Below are positions 1-8,041 of a stretch of DNA of 64,000 nucleotides, one piece after another. Position numbers and translations under genes: made by a program. Each line of letters starts with the position of its first letter. Position 1 is the stretch's first letter. The notes below the pieces were generated by a model. That model searched no databases. It was not told the DNA's origin and saw nothing but the letters and a program-made list of their open reading frames with translations. Origin of the DNA: Naasia lichenicola (GTDB lineage: Bacteria > Actinomycetota > Actinomycetes > Actinomycetales > Microbacteriaceae); the NCBI RefSeq assembly GCF_004801885.1, contig NZ_SSSM01000005.1:682001-746000 (forward strand), written 5' to 3'.

Positions 1-1387
1 CCCCCCACCAGTAGGCGGTGGCGTAGCTGTGCACCGCGGCATCGGCGGCGACCCCCGCCGTGACCGGCAGATGCGAGGCCAGGTAGTCGGTGGCGGCCGT
101 CGCGGCCAGCGTGTTGAGCAGTGCGGTGCCGATCGACCCGCCGACCTGCTGGCTGGTGTTGACCATGGCCGAGGCCACGCCTGCGAAGCGGCGGTCGATG
201 CCGAGGGTCGCGGTCTGGATGGACGCGGGCATGATCGAGCCCATCGCGAAGCCGATGATCATCAGCGGCGGAAGGATGTCGGCTGCATAGGTGCTGTCGA
301 CATCGAGGTGGGTCAGGTACACCATGCCGATGACACCGAGCGTCATGCCGAACGGCACCATGATCTTCGGGCCGAAGCGGGGAACGAAGATGTTCGTGCC
401 CAGCTGGGCGGCCAGCACGAGCATCGCGATCATCGGCAGGAAGGCGAGGCCCGTCTGGAACGCCTCGTATCCGAGCGACGCCTGGAGGTAGTAGGTGACG
501 AACAGGAAGATGCCGAACATGCCGGCGCCGGCGATCAGCACGGAGCTGTATGCCGCACCGCGGTTGCGATCGAGGACGATCGACAGCGGGAGCAGGGGAT
601 GCGCCGCACGGCGCTGCCAGAGAACGAAGGCGACGAGGAGGACCACCGCACCGGCGAGGAAGCCCCAGGTGAGCGGGGAGTCCCAGCCTTCCGTCTCGGC
701 GTTCGAGAATCCGTAGACCAGGCTGAACAGCGCGCCCGACACGAGGATCGTCCCAGGGACGTCGAGCTTGGGCCTCGGGCCCGTGCGGTCGATGTGGGCC
801 ACGAAGATCGCGGCGCCGATGATGGCGACGATCGCGATCGGCACGTTGATGTAGAGGTTCCAGCGCCAGTCGAAGTACTCGGTGAGGAAGCCTCCGAGCA
901 GCAGTCCGATCGCTCCGCCCGCTCCGGCGATGGCGCCGAAGACGCCGAAGGCGCGAGCGCGCTCCTTCGGCACGGTGAAGGTCGTCGTCAGTACCGCGAG
1001 TGCGGTGGGGGCGAGCAGGGCGCCGAACGCTCCCTGGAGTGCGCGCGCGGCAACGAGGAGCTCGAAGCTGCCGGCTGCGCCGCCGAGTGCGGATGCGGCG
1101 GCGAAGCCGACCATGCCGATGATGAAGGTGCGCTTGCGTCCGATCAGGTCGGACAGGCGTCCGCCCAGGAGCAGGAGGCTGCCGAAGGCGAGGGAGTATG
1201 CGGTGACGATCCACTGGCGGTCGCCATCGGAGAATCCGAGATCATTCTGCGCTGACGGCAGCGCGATGTTCACGACGGTCGAATCGAGGACGACCATGAG
1301 CTGCGCGAGGGCGACGACTCCGAGGGTCCACCAGCGGCGGGATGGATGGGGTGCTGCGGCCTGCAGCACGGGGGAGGACTGTGACAT
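1..1387 (-). CDS. DHA2-family MFS drug efflux transporter, C-terminus cut by window edge
   Basis: The minus-strand frame runs open from an ATG at 1387 to the window edge, about 462 residues. It looks like a 14-helix proton-driven drug exporter of the EmrB/QacA (DHA2) type in the cytoplasmic membrane. The first helix carries LDSTVVNIALP (residues 34-44), the DHA2 signature, and the loop after helix 2 carries GGRLSDLIGRKR (75-86), MFS motif A. Family members run about 480-550 residues, so only the C-terminal tail should be missing. It is divergent from a TetR gene, and the short space between holds an imperfect palindrome, the usual layout of a self-regulated efflux pump. The substrate cannot be told from sequence. 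Confidence 0.9.
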   Translation of the reverse strand, partial: MSQSSPVLQAAAPHPSRRWWTLGVVALAQLMVVLDSTVVNIALPSAQNDLGFSDGDRQWIVTAYSLAFGSLLLLGGRLSDLIGRKRTFIIGMVGFAAASALGGAAGSFELLVAARALQGAFGALLAPTALAVLTTTFTVPKERARAFGVFGAIAGAGGAIGLLLGGFLTEYFDWRWNLYINVPIAIVAIIGAAIFVAHIDRTGPRPKLDVPGTILVSGALFSLVYGFSNAETEGWDSPLTWGFLAGAVVLLVAFVLWQRRAAHPLLPLSIVLDRNRGAAYSSVLIAGAGMFGIFLFVTYYLQASLGYEAFQTGLAFLPMIAMLVLAAQLGTNIFVPRFGPKIMVPFGMTLGVIGMVYLTHLDVDSTYAADILPPLMIIGFAMGSIMPASIQTATLGIDRRFAGVASAMVNTSQQVGGSIGTALLNTLAATAATDYLASHLPVTAGVAADAAVHSYATAYWWG

Positions 1388-1425
1388 GAGACTCACCATA
1401 TCCGATACTCGCTAGTTCCGAATCG

Positions 1426-1449
1426 CATGAGTTCTGAATTAGACTCGTG
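1426..1449. promoter_or_regulatory. Candidate TetR operator between MFS pump and TetR gene
   Basis: Arms CATGAGT and ACTCGTG are complementary apart from one position and are separated by ten A/T-rich bases, giving a 24-bp imperfect palindrome. It lies between the two divergent genes, where a TetR repressor would control both. Its role is inferred from position and symmetry. Confidence 0.5.
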
Positions 1450-1524
1450 TCGGGCGGTGAGCCCGTCTGGTCATCCGATGATGACCGCAAGCAGGAGTGC
1501 AGCAGAGGAAAGGAGATCGACGCG

Positions 1525-2148
1525 ATGACGCTCGACCTCGAAGAGCACGTCGCCGAGGCGCCCAAGATGGGGCGCAAACGCGACCACACCCGTGACGCCG
1601 AGATCCTCGAGGCCACGATCGATGTGCTGGCTGAGACCGGCTACGACGGAATGACCATCGACATGGTCGCCGCGCGCGCCAAGGCGGGCAAGGCCACCGT
1701 GTATCGCCGGTGGGCGTCCAAGGGCGAGATGGTGATCGACGCGATCGCCTGCATGAAGCAGAGCGACGTCGACTTCTCGAATCTCCCCGACACGGGGACC
1801 CTGCGCGGCGACCTCATCGCGATGATCAAGCCGCCGACGATCGAGGACGCCGAGCGCAAGCTCCAGGTGATGGGCGGACTCGTGTCGATGCTCGCCCGGT
1901 CGCCCGAGCTGGCCGAGGCGGCACGCCTGGCGATCGTCGAGCCTCGCGCCTCGGTGAATCGCTTCCTCATCCAGCGGGCCATCGACCGCGGCGAGATCTC
2001 GCCGGACTGCGACATCGACACCATCGTGCTCGTCGGACCCTCCATGGCGGCGCATCGTGTGCTGCTGCTGCGCAAGCCCGTCGACCGCGAATTCCTCATC
2101 TCCGTCATCGACGGGGTCGTGCTTCCGGCGCTCGGCATCCGCGCGTAG
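1525..2148 (+). CDS. TetR/AcrR-family transcriptional repressor
   Basis: A 207-residue TetR-type regulator. The N-terminal helix-turn-helix spans about residues 28-66, with TIDMVAARAKAGKATVYRRW as the recognition region. The rest is the helical ligand-binding and dimerisation domain, including a conserved-looking LVGP segment late in the protein. The ATG at 1525 is chosen because AGGAG sits nine bases upstream; an upstream in-frame GTG at 1447 has no such site and would add a low-complexity extension. It is divergent from the DHA2 pump and most likely represses it. Confidence 0.88.
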   Translation: MTLDLEEHVAEAPKMGRKRDHTRDAEILEATIDVLAETGYDGMTIDMVAARAKAGKATVYRRWASKGEMVIDAIACMKQSDVDFSNLPDTGTLRGDLIAMIKPPTIEDAERKLQVMGGLVSMLARSPELAEAARLAIVEPRASVNRFLIQRAIDRGEISPDCDIDTIVLVGPSMAAHRVLLLRKPVDREFLISVIDGVVLPALGIRA

Positions 2149-2267
2149 CGCGCCTCCCGCCCTCGTCCTCGGGGCTCTGCCGGGTCTGACAAGCTGATCG
2201 GAAGGCGTCGCAACGGCGCCGCGTGCGCGTGCTCCTGCATGCGCGCACAACCGCACCGAGGGATCCG

Positions 2268-2633
2268 ATGATCAAGTGGCTGCTGCTCGGTGGCGCGATC
2301 CTCCTGGAGGTCTCGGCGTCGCTGTCGCTCAAGGCGGCGCTGCTGCATCCCGGCTGGTACGTGCTCGTCGTCGTCGGCTACGCGGGTGCGTTCCTCATGC
2401 TCATCGCGGTGCTGCGCGCGGGCATGCCGATCGGAGTCGCCTACGGGATCTGGGGTGCGCTCGGGGTGGCGGTGACCGCTGTCTTCTCCACCCTCATCTT
2501 CGGCGAGCCGCTCACCGTCCTGATGATCTTCGGCATCCTGCTCGTGATCGCGGGAGTCCTGTGCGTCGAGCTCGGGTCGCATATCGGGCCGGTGCGCGAC
2601 GAGCCGATCTCCGCCTCTGAGGGAGCGGCCTGA
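2268..2633 (+). CDS. SMR-family efflux protein, first subunit of a pair
   Basis: A 121-residue small multidrug resistance protein with four predicted helices. The essential membrane-embedded glutamate of the family is present as E14 in helix 1 (ILLEVSAS), and helix 3 has the AYGIW segment typical of SMR exporters. The ATG at 2268 follows a GAGGGA site. Its stop overlaps the start of a second SMR gene by one base (TGATG), so the two are translationally coupled and probably form a heterodimer like EbrAB, YkkCD or NepAB. The C-terminus is about 15 residues longer than in the partner. The substrate (quaternary cation, guanidinium or polyamine) is open. Confidence 0.88.
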   Translation: MIKWLLLGGAILLEVSASLSLKAALLHPGWYVLVVVGYAGAFLMLIAVLRAGMPIGVAYGIWGALGVAVTAVFSTLIFGEPLTVLMIFGILLVIAGVLCVELGSHIGPVRDEPISASEGAA

Positions 2634-2953
2634 TGGGCTGGGTGTTCCTCATCTCGGCGATCCTCATCGAAGTCGGGGCCTCGCTCGCGCTGCAGGCTGC
2701 GGTGAACGGCCGCAAGCCGCTCTATGCGGTCACCGTCCTCGGCTACGTCGCGGCCTTCTCGCTGCTCTCGCTCGCGCTCGGGCATGGCATGCCGCTCGGA
2801 GTGAGCTACGGCATCTGGGCGGCGACCGGCGTCGCGCTGACTGCCGTGCTCGCCCGGATCATCTTCAAGCAGCGCTTCACCTGGGTGATGTCGCTGGGCA
2901 TCGCCTTGATCATCGGCGGCGTCCTGCTCATCGAACTCGGTTCGGGTCACTAG
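2633..2953 (+). CDS. SMR-family efflux protein, second subunit of a pair
   Basis: A 106-residue, four-helix SMR protein, the usual family length. The helix-1 glutamate is E13 (ILIEVGAS) and the helix-3 SYGIWAATG segment matches its partner. It starts inside the stop codon of the first SMR gene. Both subunits keep the proton/substrate glutamate, unlike pairs in which one subunit loses it. Nothing marks a dedicated regulator nearby; the gene pair follows the TetR gene on the same strand after 119 bases. Confidence 0.88.
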   Translation: MGWVFLISAILIEVGASLALQAAVNGRKPLYAVTVLGYVAAFSLLSLALGHGMPLGVSYGIWAATGVALTAVLARIIFKQRFTWVMSLGIALIIGGVLLIELGSGH

Positions 2954-2989
2954 ACGGCGTGATCCTGCCCGCCTGATCTCGCCCACGGG

Positions 2990-3006
2990 ATACCCCCTGG
3001 GGGTAT
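2990..3006. promoter_or_regulatory. CsoR/RcnR-type metal-responsive operator
   Basis: ATACCCCC-T-GGGGGTAT is a perfect 8-1-8 palindrome. G/C-tract palindromes of this form are the operators of the CsoR/RcnR/FrmR family of copper, nickel or formaldehyde-sensing repressors. It lies 26 bp before the chosen start of the DUF4396 gene and contains the alternative ATG at 3005, which argues for the later start. No CsoR-family gene is in the window. Confidence 0.7.
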
Positions 3007-3031
3007 GGTGGTCGGGACGAAAGGGGACCCG

Positions 3032-3592
3032 ATGACACACGATCACCACCGCACCGACGCAGCGCACGATCACGCCGGCCAGGACCACGCCGGTCACGAT
3101 CACGCCGGTCACGATCACGCCGGTCACGATCAGGCCGGTCACGCTTCGGCTGACGTCACCTGGGCTGCCGCGGCACAGGCGACCCTGCACTGCCTCACCG
3201 GGTGCGCCATCGGCGAGGTGCTCGGCATGGTTCTCGGCACCTCCCTCGGCCTGCACAACGCCGGGACGGTGATCCTGTCGATCGTGCTGGCCTTCGTCTT
3301 CGGCTACGCCCTCACGATGCGCTCCGTGCTCAAGGCCGGCCTGGCGCTCGGCGCCGCCTTCTCGGTCGCGCTCGCCGCCGACACCGTCTCGATCGCGGTC
3401 ATGGAGATCATCGACAACACGGCGATGGTGCTCATCCCCGGTGCGATGGATGCCGGCATCGCCCAGCCGCTGTTCTGGATCTCGCTCGCCGGATCGCTCG
3501 CGCTCGCCTTCCTGGTCACGACTCCGGTGAACCGCTTCCTCATGTCCCGCGGACGCGGTCACGCGGTGGTGCACGAGTACCACCAGCACTGA
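3032..3592 (+). CDS. DUF4396 membrane protein with His-rich metal-binding N-terminus
   Basis: A 186-residue membrane protein. Residues 3-37 form a cytosolic or extracytosolic tail made of repeats of about five residues (H-D-H-A-G), encoded by a 15-bp tandem repeat. The core starts at HCLTGCAIGE (53-62), the cysteine-containing DUF4396 signature, followed by four hydrophobic segments. The start at 3032 has AAAGGGGA upstream. The metal-type operator in front and the His repeats suggest a role in copper or other metal handling; that is inference, as the family has no established function. Confidence 0.8.
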   Translation: MTHDHHRTDAAHDHAGQDHAGHDHAGHDHAGHDQAGHASADVTWAAAAQATLHCLTGCAIGEVLGMVLGTSLGLHNAGTVILSIVLAFVFGYALTMRSVLKAGLALGAAFSVALAADTVSIAVMEIIDNTAMVLIPGAMDAGIAQPLFWISLAGSLALAFLVTTPVNRFLMSRGRGHAVVHEYHQH

Positions 3593-3624
3593 CGGGCGCG
3601 AGCTCCAACGCGGTAGGGCATCCG

Positions 3625-3682
3625 CGAGCTGCCCACTTCTGCTGCCTGAAACGCGTTCCGAGCAGCAGAACTGGGCAGCTCG
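3625..3682. repeat. Palindromic intergenic repeat, family A copy 1
   Basis: Arms of 21 bp (3625-3645 and 3662-3682) pair with one mismatch; the core is GCCCACTTCTGCTGC. It shares its sequence with elements at 28473, 38211, 39558 and 40042. Here it lies between two co-directional genes and could also terminate transcription, but the family as a whole looks like a REP-type dispersed palindrome. Confidence 0.8.
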
Positions 3683-3714
3683 TTGGGGCTTCTCACATTC
3701 CCTAGGCTCATCGA

Positions 3715-5091
3715 GTGACCGAGCGCGAACTGGCCGAGTCGGGTCGCCGCCCCGCGCGTGCCGAGGGGCGCAGCCTCGACCGGCGCATCCTCGCGCTCGC
3801 CGTGCCCGCGCTCGGAGCGCTCATCGCCGAGCCGCTCTTCCTCATCGTCGACTCAGCGCTCGTCGGGCATCTCGGCGTCACGCCGCTCGCAGGGCTGGGC
3901 ATCGCATCGGCGATCCTGCAGACGATCGTCGGGCTGATGGTCTTCCTCGCCTACTCCACGACACCCGCCGTCGCGCGCCGCCTCGGTGCGGGTGACGCGA
4001 TGGGTGCGGTCTCGGTGGGCATCGACGGCGTGTGGCTGGCGCTCGCCATCGGGGCGGTGCTGGGAATAGCCGGATGGCTGGGAACCCCTGCGCTCGTCGG
4101 CGCCTTCGGGGCGGCTCCGGCAGTGGCGGACGCAGCAGGAACGTATCTGGCGATCGCGATGGCCGGCCTGCCGGCGATGCTGGTGGTGTTCGCCGCGACG
4201 GGCCTGCTGCGGGGAATTCAGGACACGGTGACGCCGCTCTGGATCGCCGGCGTCGGCTTCGCTGTCAACGCCGGCCTCAACTGGCTGTTCGTCTACCCGT
4301 TCGGCTGGGGGATCGCCGGGTCGGCGCTCGGCACGGTCGTCGCGCAGTGGGGGATGGTGCTCGCCTACGGGATCGTCGTCGGCCGCATCGCGGCCAGGCA
4401 CTCCGCATCCATCCGACCTCGCCGCGATGGGCTGCGGGGCTCCGCGCGCGCCGGCGGCTGGCTGCTCGTGAGGACGCTCAGCCTGCGGATCGCCCTGCTG
4501 GCGACGGTCGCCGTGGCGACCGCCCTCGGGCCCCATGAGCTGGCCGGATATCAGGTGGTCTTCACCATCTTCTCGGCAGCGGCCTTCGCCTTGGACGCCT
4601 TGGCGATCGCGGCCCAGGCTCTGGTCGGCAGAGGGCTCGGAGCGGGTGACGCGGAGGAGGTCAGGCACGTCCTTTGGCGCGTGCTCGCATGGGGCGCGGT
4701 CTTCGGAGTCGCGGTCGGAGCCGTCATCGGTGCCCTGTCGGGCGTCATCGGGCTCGGCTTCACGGGCGACTCCGAGCTCGCGCGGCTCATGCAGCCGGCC
4801 CTGATCGTGCTCGCCGTCGCCCAGCCGGTCGCGGGAGTGGTCTTCGTCCTCGATGGAGTGCTGATCGGTGCGGGTGACGCGCGCTATCTGGCGATCACGG
4901 GAGCCATCAACCTGGCCGTGTTCCTTCCCCTGCTGATAGCGGTGGACCTCATCGGACCGGTCGGTGCCGAAGGCCTGGCCTGGCTCGCCGCGGCGTTCTT
5001 CGGCGGCTACCTACTCGCCCGGATGACCACCCTCGGTCTGCGCATCCGCGGCTCAGCGTGGATGGTGTCGGGGGAGTCCGACGCACGCTGA
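3715..5091 (+). CDS. MATE-family efflux transporter (DinF-like)
   Basis: A 458-residue, 12-helix MATE transporter, a Na+- or H+-coupled exporter of the cytoplasmic membrane. The two-fold repeat is visible: PALGALIAEPLFLIVDSALVG in helices 1-2 is echoed by LRIALLATVAVATALG after residue 240. The start is a GTG at 3715, preceded by TAGGCT (3703-3708) and a six-base gap with no ribosome site, which fits leaderless transcription. It sits just before a tRNA-Lys gene. DinF-type members are often named for DNA-damage loci, but nothing here shows SOS control. Confidence 0.9.
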   Translation: MTERELAESGRRPARAEGRSLDRRILALAVPALGALIAEPLFLIVDSALVGHLGVTPLAGLGIASAILQTIVGLMVFLAYSTTPAVARRLGAGDAMGAVSVGIDGVWLALAIGAVLGIAGWLGTPALVGAFGAAPAVADAAGTYLAIAMAGLPAMLVVFAATGLLRGIQDTVTPLWIAGVGFAVNAGLNWLFVYPFGWGIAGSALGTVVAQWGMVLAYGIVVGRIAARHSASIRPRRDGLRGSARAGGWLLVRTLSLRIALLATVAVATALGPHELAGYQVVFTIFSAAAFALDALAIAAQALVGRGLGAGDAEEVRHVLWRVLAWGAVFGVAVGAVIGALSGVIGLGFTGDSELARLMQPALIVLAVAQPVAGVVFVLDGVLIGAGDARYLAITGAINLAVFLPLLIAVDLIGPVGAEGLAWLAAAFFGGYLLARMTTLGLRIRGSAWMVSGESDAR

Positions 5092-5123
5092 GCGCGAGAC
5101 GGTTCGCGCTACCCTGGTCCGGC

Positions 5124-5196
5124 GGGCCTCTAGCTCAGTCGGTAGAGCAGCGGACTTTTAATCCGCGGGTCGTGGGTTCGAGCCCCACGGGGCCCA
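5124..5196 (+). tRNA. tRNA-Lys (anticodon TTT)
   Basis: A 73-nt cloverleaf. The acceptor GGGCCTC pairs with GGGGCCC through one wobble. The D loop contains AGTCGGTAGA, the anticodon stem GCGGA/TCCGC encloses CTTTTAA, and the T arm is GTGGG-TTCGAGC-CCCAC. CCA is not encoded. Confidence 0.97.
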
Positions 5197-5259
5197 CTCG
5201 TCGGATCGCCTGCGCGGATCGCGGCGCCGCCATCCCTTATAGCGCTGCCGATCGGCCGC

Positions 5260-5907
5260 TCATGCCTCCTCCGCCTCGACGGCTCGATCGTCATCCGCGC
5301 CGGTCTCGAGGACCCGCGCCACGATGAACGTCACGAATACGGGCAGGTAGAGCAGGAGCGAGAGAAGCGAGCTAAGGAAGGCGATTCCCACGCTGATCGC
5401 CGCGATCAGCAGCGTCGCCGCGGAGATACGAGCATGCCGCCGCATCCACGCCACGTCGTCGACGGACTTCAGCAGGCGCGGATGACGAGCGAGGTATAGG
5501 TCCATGCCGAGCCACGGGACGCTGATGACCACGGTGACGAGCGCGAACACGACGAGAGCCGCGATCTGATCGTCTCTCCCGCCGTCCTTCAGCGCCTCGG
5601 AGAGGAGGGCGGTCGGCCAGGGGACGAGCGACGCGCCGAGGAGGACCGCCAGATTCAGCAGCATCACGATCGGATCGGCGTACCTGATCCGCGACACGGC
5701 CTCGCTGTGGTTCAGCCACACCGTGCCGATGGTGAGGAATGCGGTGAGATACGCGAGATAGGTCGGCCAGTCGGCCAGCAGCTCCTCGGGCGACTGCGCT
5801 TCCTTGGGGAGCAGGTCGAGCACCAGCAGCGTGAGCACGATGGCGAGCACCGCATCGCTGAACGCTTCGAGCCGGCTGGTTCTCTGCGGGAGTCGAGCGA
5901 TCGCCAT
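5260..5907 (-). CDS. TMEM175-family potassium channel (DUF1211)
   Basis: A 215-residue membrane protein with six hydrophobic segments. The first begins with RLEAFSDAVLAI (residues 12-23), which holds the FSD filter motif that defines TMEM175 channels; bacterial members form tetramers with one six-helix repeat. The ATG at 5907 places the FSD motif at the expected depth, whereas a longer reading from 6024 adds an Arg/Pro-rich stretch without homology. The C-terminus is acidic. Two single-helix or two-helix small membrane proteins follow upstream on the same strand. Confidence 0.85.
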   Translation of the reverse strand: MAIARLPQRTSRLEAFSDAVLAIVLTLLVLDLLPKEAQSPEELLADWPTYLAYLTAFLTIGTVWLNHSEAVSRIRYADPIVMLLNLAVLLGASLVPWPTALLSEALKDGGRDDQIAALVVFALVTVVISVPWLGMDLYLARHPRLLKSVDDVAWMRRHARISAATLLIAAISVGIAFLSSLLSLLLYLPVFVTFIVARVLETGADDDRAVEAEEA

Positions 5908-5948
5908 GCCCGAGTCTGGCAGACGCGCGCTCGGGTGCGCGAGGGTCG

Positions 5949-6110
5949 TCAGGCTCTGCGGCCTGTGATCACTCTCAACAGGAATGCGATCGCGGCGAGG
6001 ATGAGCAGGACGAGTCCCACCCACAGCAGGAAGGACAGCGACTGCTGGACTCCTCCGACGACGAGCAGCACGATCGCGACGACGGCGATGATCACGAGCA
6101 GCAGATTCAT
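5949..6110 (-). CDS. Small two-helix membrane protein, 53 residues
   Basis: Reads MNLLLVIIAVVAIVLLVVGG, a short QQSLSFLL turn, a second hydrophobic stretch, and a basic end (RVITGRRA). The protein has no recognisable catalytic motif. It is hypothetical, but the charge pattern, the good codon use and the neighbour with the same plan support a real gene. It lies between the TMEM175 gene and the next small protein, all on the minus strand. Confidence 0.6.
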   Translation of the reverse strand: MNLLLVIIAVVAIVLLVVGGVQQSLSFLLWVGLVLLILAAIAFLLRVITGRRA

Positions 6111-6160
6111 GATCTGTCCTTTCTGTTCAGCGCTCTCGCACGCTGTCGGGCCGCCGTCTC

Positions 6161-6325
6161 TCAGGACGACGAGGAACGACCGCGGCTCTGACGGATTCCG
6201 CCGAACACCGCGGTCACGAGGAACAGCACGACGCCGATGATCAGCAGCCAGAACAGGCCCTTGATGACGGCGCCGAGGATTGCGAGCACGACCCAGATGA
6301 CGAGCAGCGCAATGATGACCTTCAT
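6161..6325 (-). CDS. Small membrane protein, 54 residues
   Basis: An ATG at 6325 opens a frame of 54 residues with two hydrophobic segments (MKVIIALLVIWVVLAILGAV and LFWLLIIGVVLFLVTAVFGG) and a Ser/Arg-rich tail. It resembles small actinobacterial membrane proteins of unknown role that sit next to one another. It is 51 bases upstream of the similar small gene on the same strand. Function unknown. Confidence 0.6.
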   Translation of the reverse strand: MKVIIALLVIWVVLAILGAVIKGLFWLLIIGVVLFLVTAVFGGIRQSRGRSSSS

Positions 6326-6432
6326 GCCTCCACGCTAGCGAGGCTCAGCTGCTGTCCGGAGTCATTCCAGAGATCTCTCAGACGGCTGCTCGCTCCGGCC
6401 GGCGACGGGGACAGGCGACGTAAACTCTTCGG

Positions 6433-7059
6433 ATGCCAGAGCGATTCTCCAAGCCGGTCAAGTTCGCGGGCTACCAGTTCGAGTCGATCCAGGGCGGAGA
6501 GGACCCCGCCGCCATCAGCCGCCTCGCCCACGAGACGGCCGCAGCCCTGGTGGCCCGCGTGCGGAAGGATCCCGACCCCGCGATCGTCGAGCGCCTCGTG
6601 CGGTTCACCGACGAGAACGGCATCGACGCCATCGCGGAGCTCTGGTCGCGAGCAACCCCGCACAGCCTCCCCGGCACGCTCTGGCGGATCTACCTGGTGC
6701 GATCTATGATCCGGGCCGATGCCGAATCGGTCGCCCTCTTCTACCAGCGCGGCAGCGTCGTCGGCACCATCGACCCCGTCGTCGCCGGCGCCCCTGATCC
6801 GGCAGGGCCGGCCGAAATCCTCGAGCTAGCCGATCAGATCCTGCGCGGCGTCTTCGTCGGCGACCTCGCGACCGCCCTCGATCGAGCGGCGGCGTTCTGC
6901 CGCGTCGCTGCGTCCGGATGCACCAGCCTCGCCGACGATCTCGAGGGCACCGAACCCGACCGGTCCACGGAGCTGACACGACGCGCGCTGCGTCTGAGTC
7001 AGACCGCAGCGGACCTGACAGCCTCCTCCAAGCTCGAGCGCGAAGGTGGTTTAGACTAG
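6433..7059 (+). CDS. Conserved actinobacterial hypothetical protein
   Basis: A 208-residue, soluble, alpha-helical protein that I recognise only as a conserved actinobacterial family without an assigned function. It is rich in Ala, Asp and Arg with no membrane segment, no cysteine pair and no nucleotide-binding loop. The ATG at 6433 is preceded by TAAACT (6421-6426) and a six-base gap, with no ribosome site, so the mRNA is probably leaderless. It is divergent from the small membrane proteins and precedes the sigK region. Confidence 0.75.
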   Translation: MPERFSKPVKFAGYQFESIQGGEDPAAISRLAHETAAALVARVRKDPDPAIVERLVRFTDENGIDAIAELWSRATPHSLPGTLWRIYLVRSMIRADAESVALFYQRGSVVGTIDPVVAGAPDPAGPAEILELADQILRGVFVGDLATALDRAAAFCRVAASGCTSLADDLEGTEPDRSTELTRRALRLSQTAADLTASSKLEREGGLD

Positions 7060-7444
7060 CTCCGCCGGGCCGCGATAACCCCGGGCTCCAAATTTCGCCG
7101 CCTTGAGCGGCCTTTTGCCGAGAGGCGTTCATTCGCGGTCCGGCGCTCATCCTCTGAGTGGTGAGCAACTGCGCTGTCCCCGCCTGTGTTGTCCCCGCCT
7201 GTGCTGTCCCCAAGAATGGGGACATCCGTCCAATCCGGTCCGTGCAGGACTCCGAACGCCATTCAAGGAGCCTCGCCGGCTTCGCACCGTCGACGTGCTG
7301 GTTCTCGCGCCATCCCAGAAGTACGCCGGTGGAATGGATTCGGTGAGGCTCCCTCTCAATCTCGCCCGGCGCCGTCGGACATCCACGGCGCCTATCCGCG
7401 CCCCCATGCCCATGTCTCTGCGGCTGTTCCATGCATCGTCTGGG
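7060..7444. other. Long gap before sigK; holds phased TGTCCCC repeats
   Basis: No gene is convincing here. The frame leading into sigK is open but its translation is compositionally biased. The notable content is at 7174-7224: TGTCCCC three times at 15-bp spacing (7175, 7190, 7205), the last forming a perfect 7-6-7 hairpin with GGGGACA (7218-7224). Confidence 0.5.
7174..7224. repeat. Phased direct repeats with terminal inverted copy upstream of sigK
   Basis: CTGTCCCCGCCTGTG and TTGTCCCCGCCTGTG are consecutive 15-bp units, followed by CTGTCCCC-AAGAAT-GGGGACA. Phased half-sites ending in an inverted copy suggest binding by an oligomeric regulator. About 220 bp upstream of the sigK start. Confidence 0.55.
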
Positions 7445-8041
7445 ATGCTGGTGCTCGTGGCTGAATCCAATCCCGGCGACTCACCGTCTGTCGAGGTAGA
7501 AACTCGCGAGTCCCTGCTCGCCCGTGTCGCCCAGGGCGACAAGGCCGCCTTCAGCGATCTCTACGACCAGACGGCGCCCCGCGTACTCGGCCTCATCCGA
7601 CGCGTGCTCATCGATCACGCCCAGTCCGAAGAGGTCACTCAGGAAGTTTTCCTGGAGATATGGCAATCCGCTTCGCGTTATGAACCGAATAAAGGGGGAG
7701 CGACAACCTGGATTCTGACCATGGCCCATAGGCGGGCCATCGACAGGATCCGCGCATCGCAGTCCTCACGGGACCGCGATATGAAGATCGGCGTTCGGGA
7801 TTACGACCCGGGAGTCGACGATGTCGCCGAAAGCGTCGAGATCCGCATCGAGAACGAAAGGGTGAAGAAGGCCATGCAGCAGCTGACCGAATTGCAGCGT
7901 CAAGCCATCACCCTCGCGTTCTACGAGGGGTACACCCACAGCGAGGTCTCGACCATCCTGCACGTGCCGATCGGCACGGTGAAGACACGACTGCGTGACG
8001 GAATGATCCGGCTGCGCGACGCGATGGGGGTGACCTCGTGA
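7445..8041 (+). CDS. sigK: ECF RNA polymerase sigma factor SigK
   Basis: A 198-residue ECF sigma factor. Region 2 spans about residues 20-95 (DLYDQTAPRVLGLIRRV, then EEVTQEVFLEIW and a WILTMAHRRAIDRIR segment). Region 4 is near the end (LTELQRQAITLAFYEGYTHSE, then VPIGTVKTRLRDG), binding the -10 and -35 elements. The stop overlaps the GTG of the next gene, a RskA-type anti-sigma factor, the layout typical of sigK loci. The start is uncertain: ATG 7445 has no good ribosome site, and GTGs at 7451 and 7457 are alternatives. In mycobacteria SigK responds to redox; the signal here is not visible. Confidence 0.87.
   Translation: MLVLVAESNPGDSPSVEVETRESLLARVAQGDKAAFSDLYDQTAPRVLGLIRRVLIDHAQSEEVTQEVFLEIWQSASRYEPNKGGATTWILTMAHRRAIDRIRASQSSRDRDMKIGVRDYDPGVDDVAESVEIRIENERVKKAMQQLTELQRQAITLAFYEGYTHSEVSTILHVPIGTVKTRLRDGMIRLRDAMGVTS

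Noticed and set aside
29-1255. Plus-strand 408-residue open frame
   Set aside because: It is antisense to the DHA2 pump; its translation is Arg/Glu/Asp/Gly-rich with no domain, the usual G+C-rich shadow.
2149-2267. Guanidine (ykkC-type) riboswitch before the SMR pair
   Set aside because: I looked for the ykkC and mini-ykkC patterns, since some SMR pairs export guanidine, and saw none; only a G+C-rich hairpin-like stretch.
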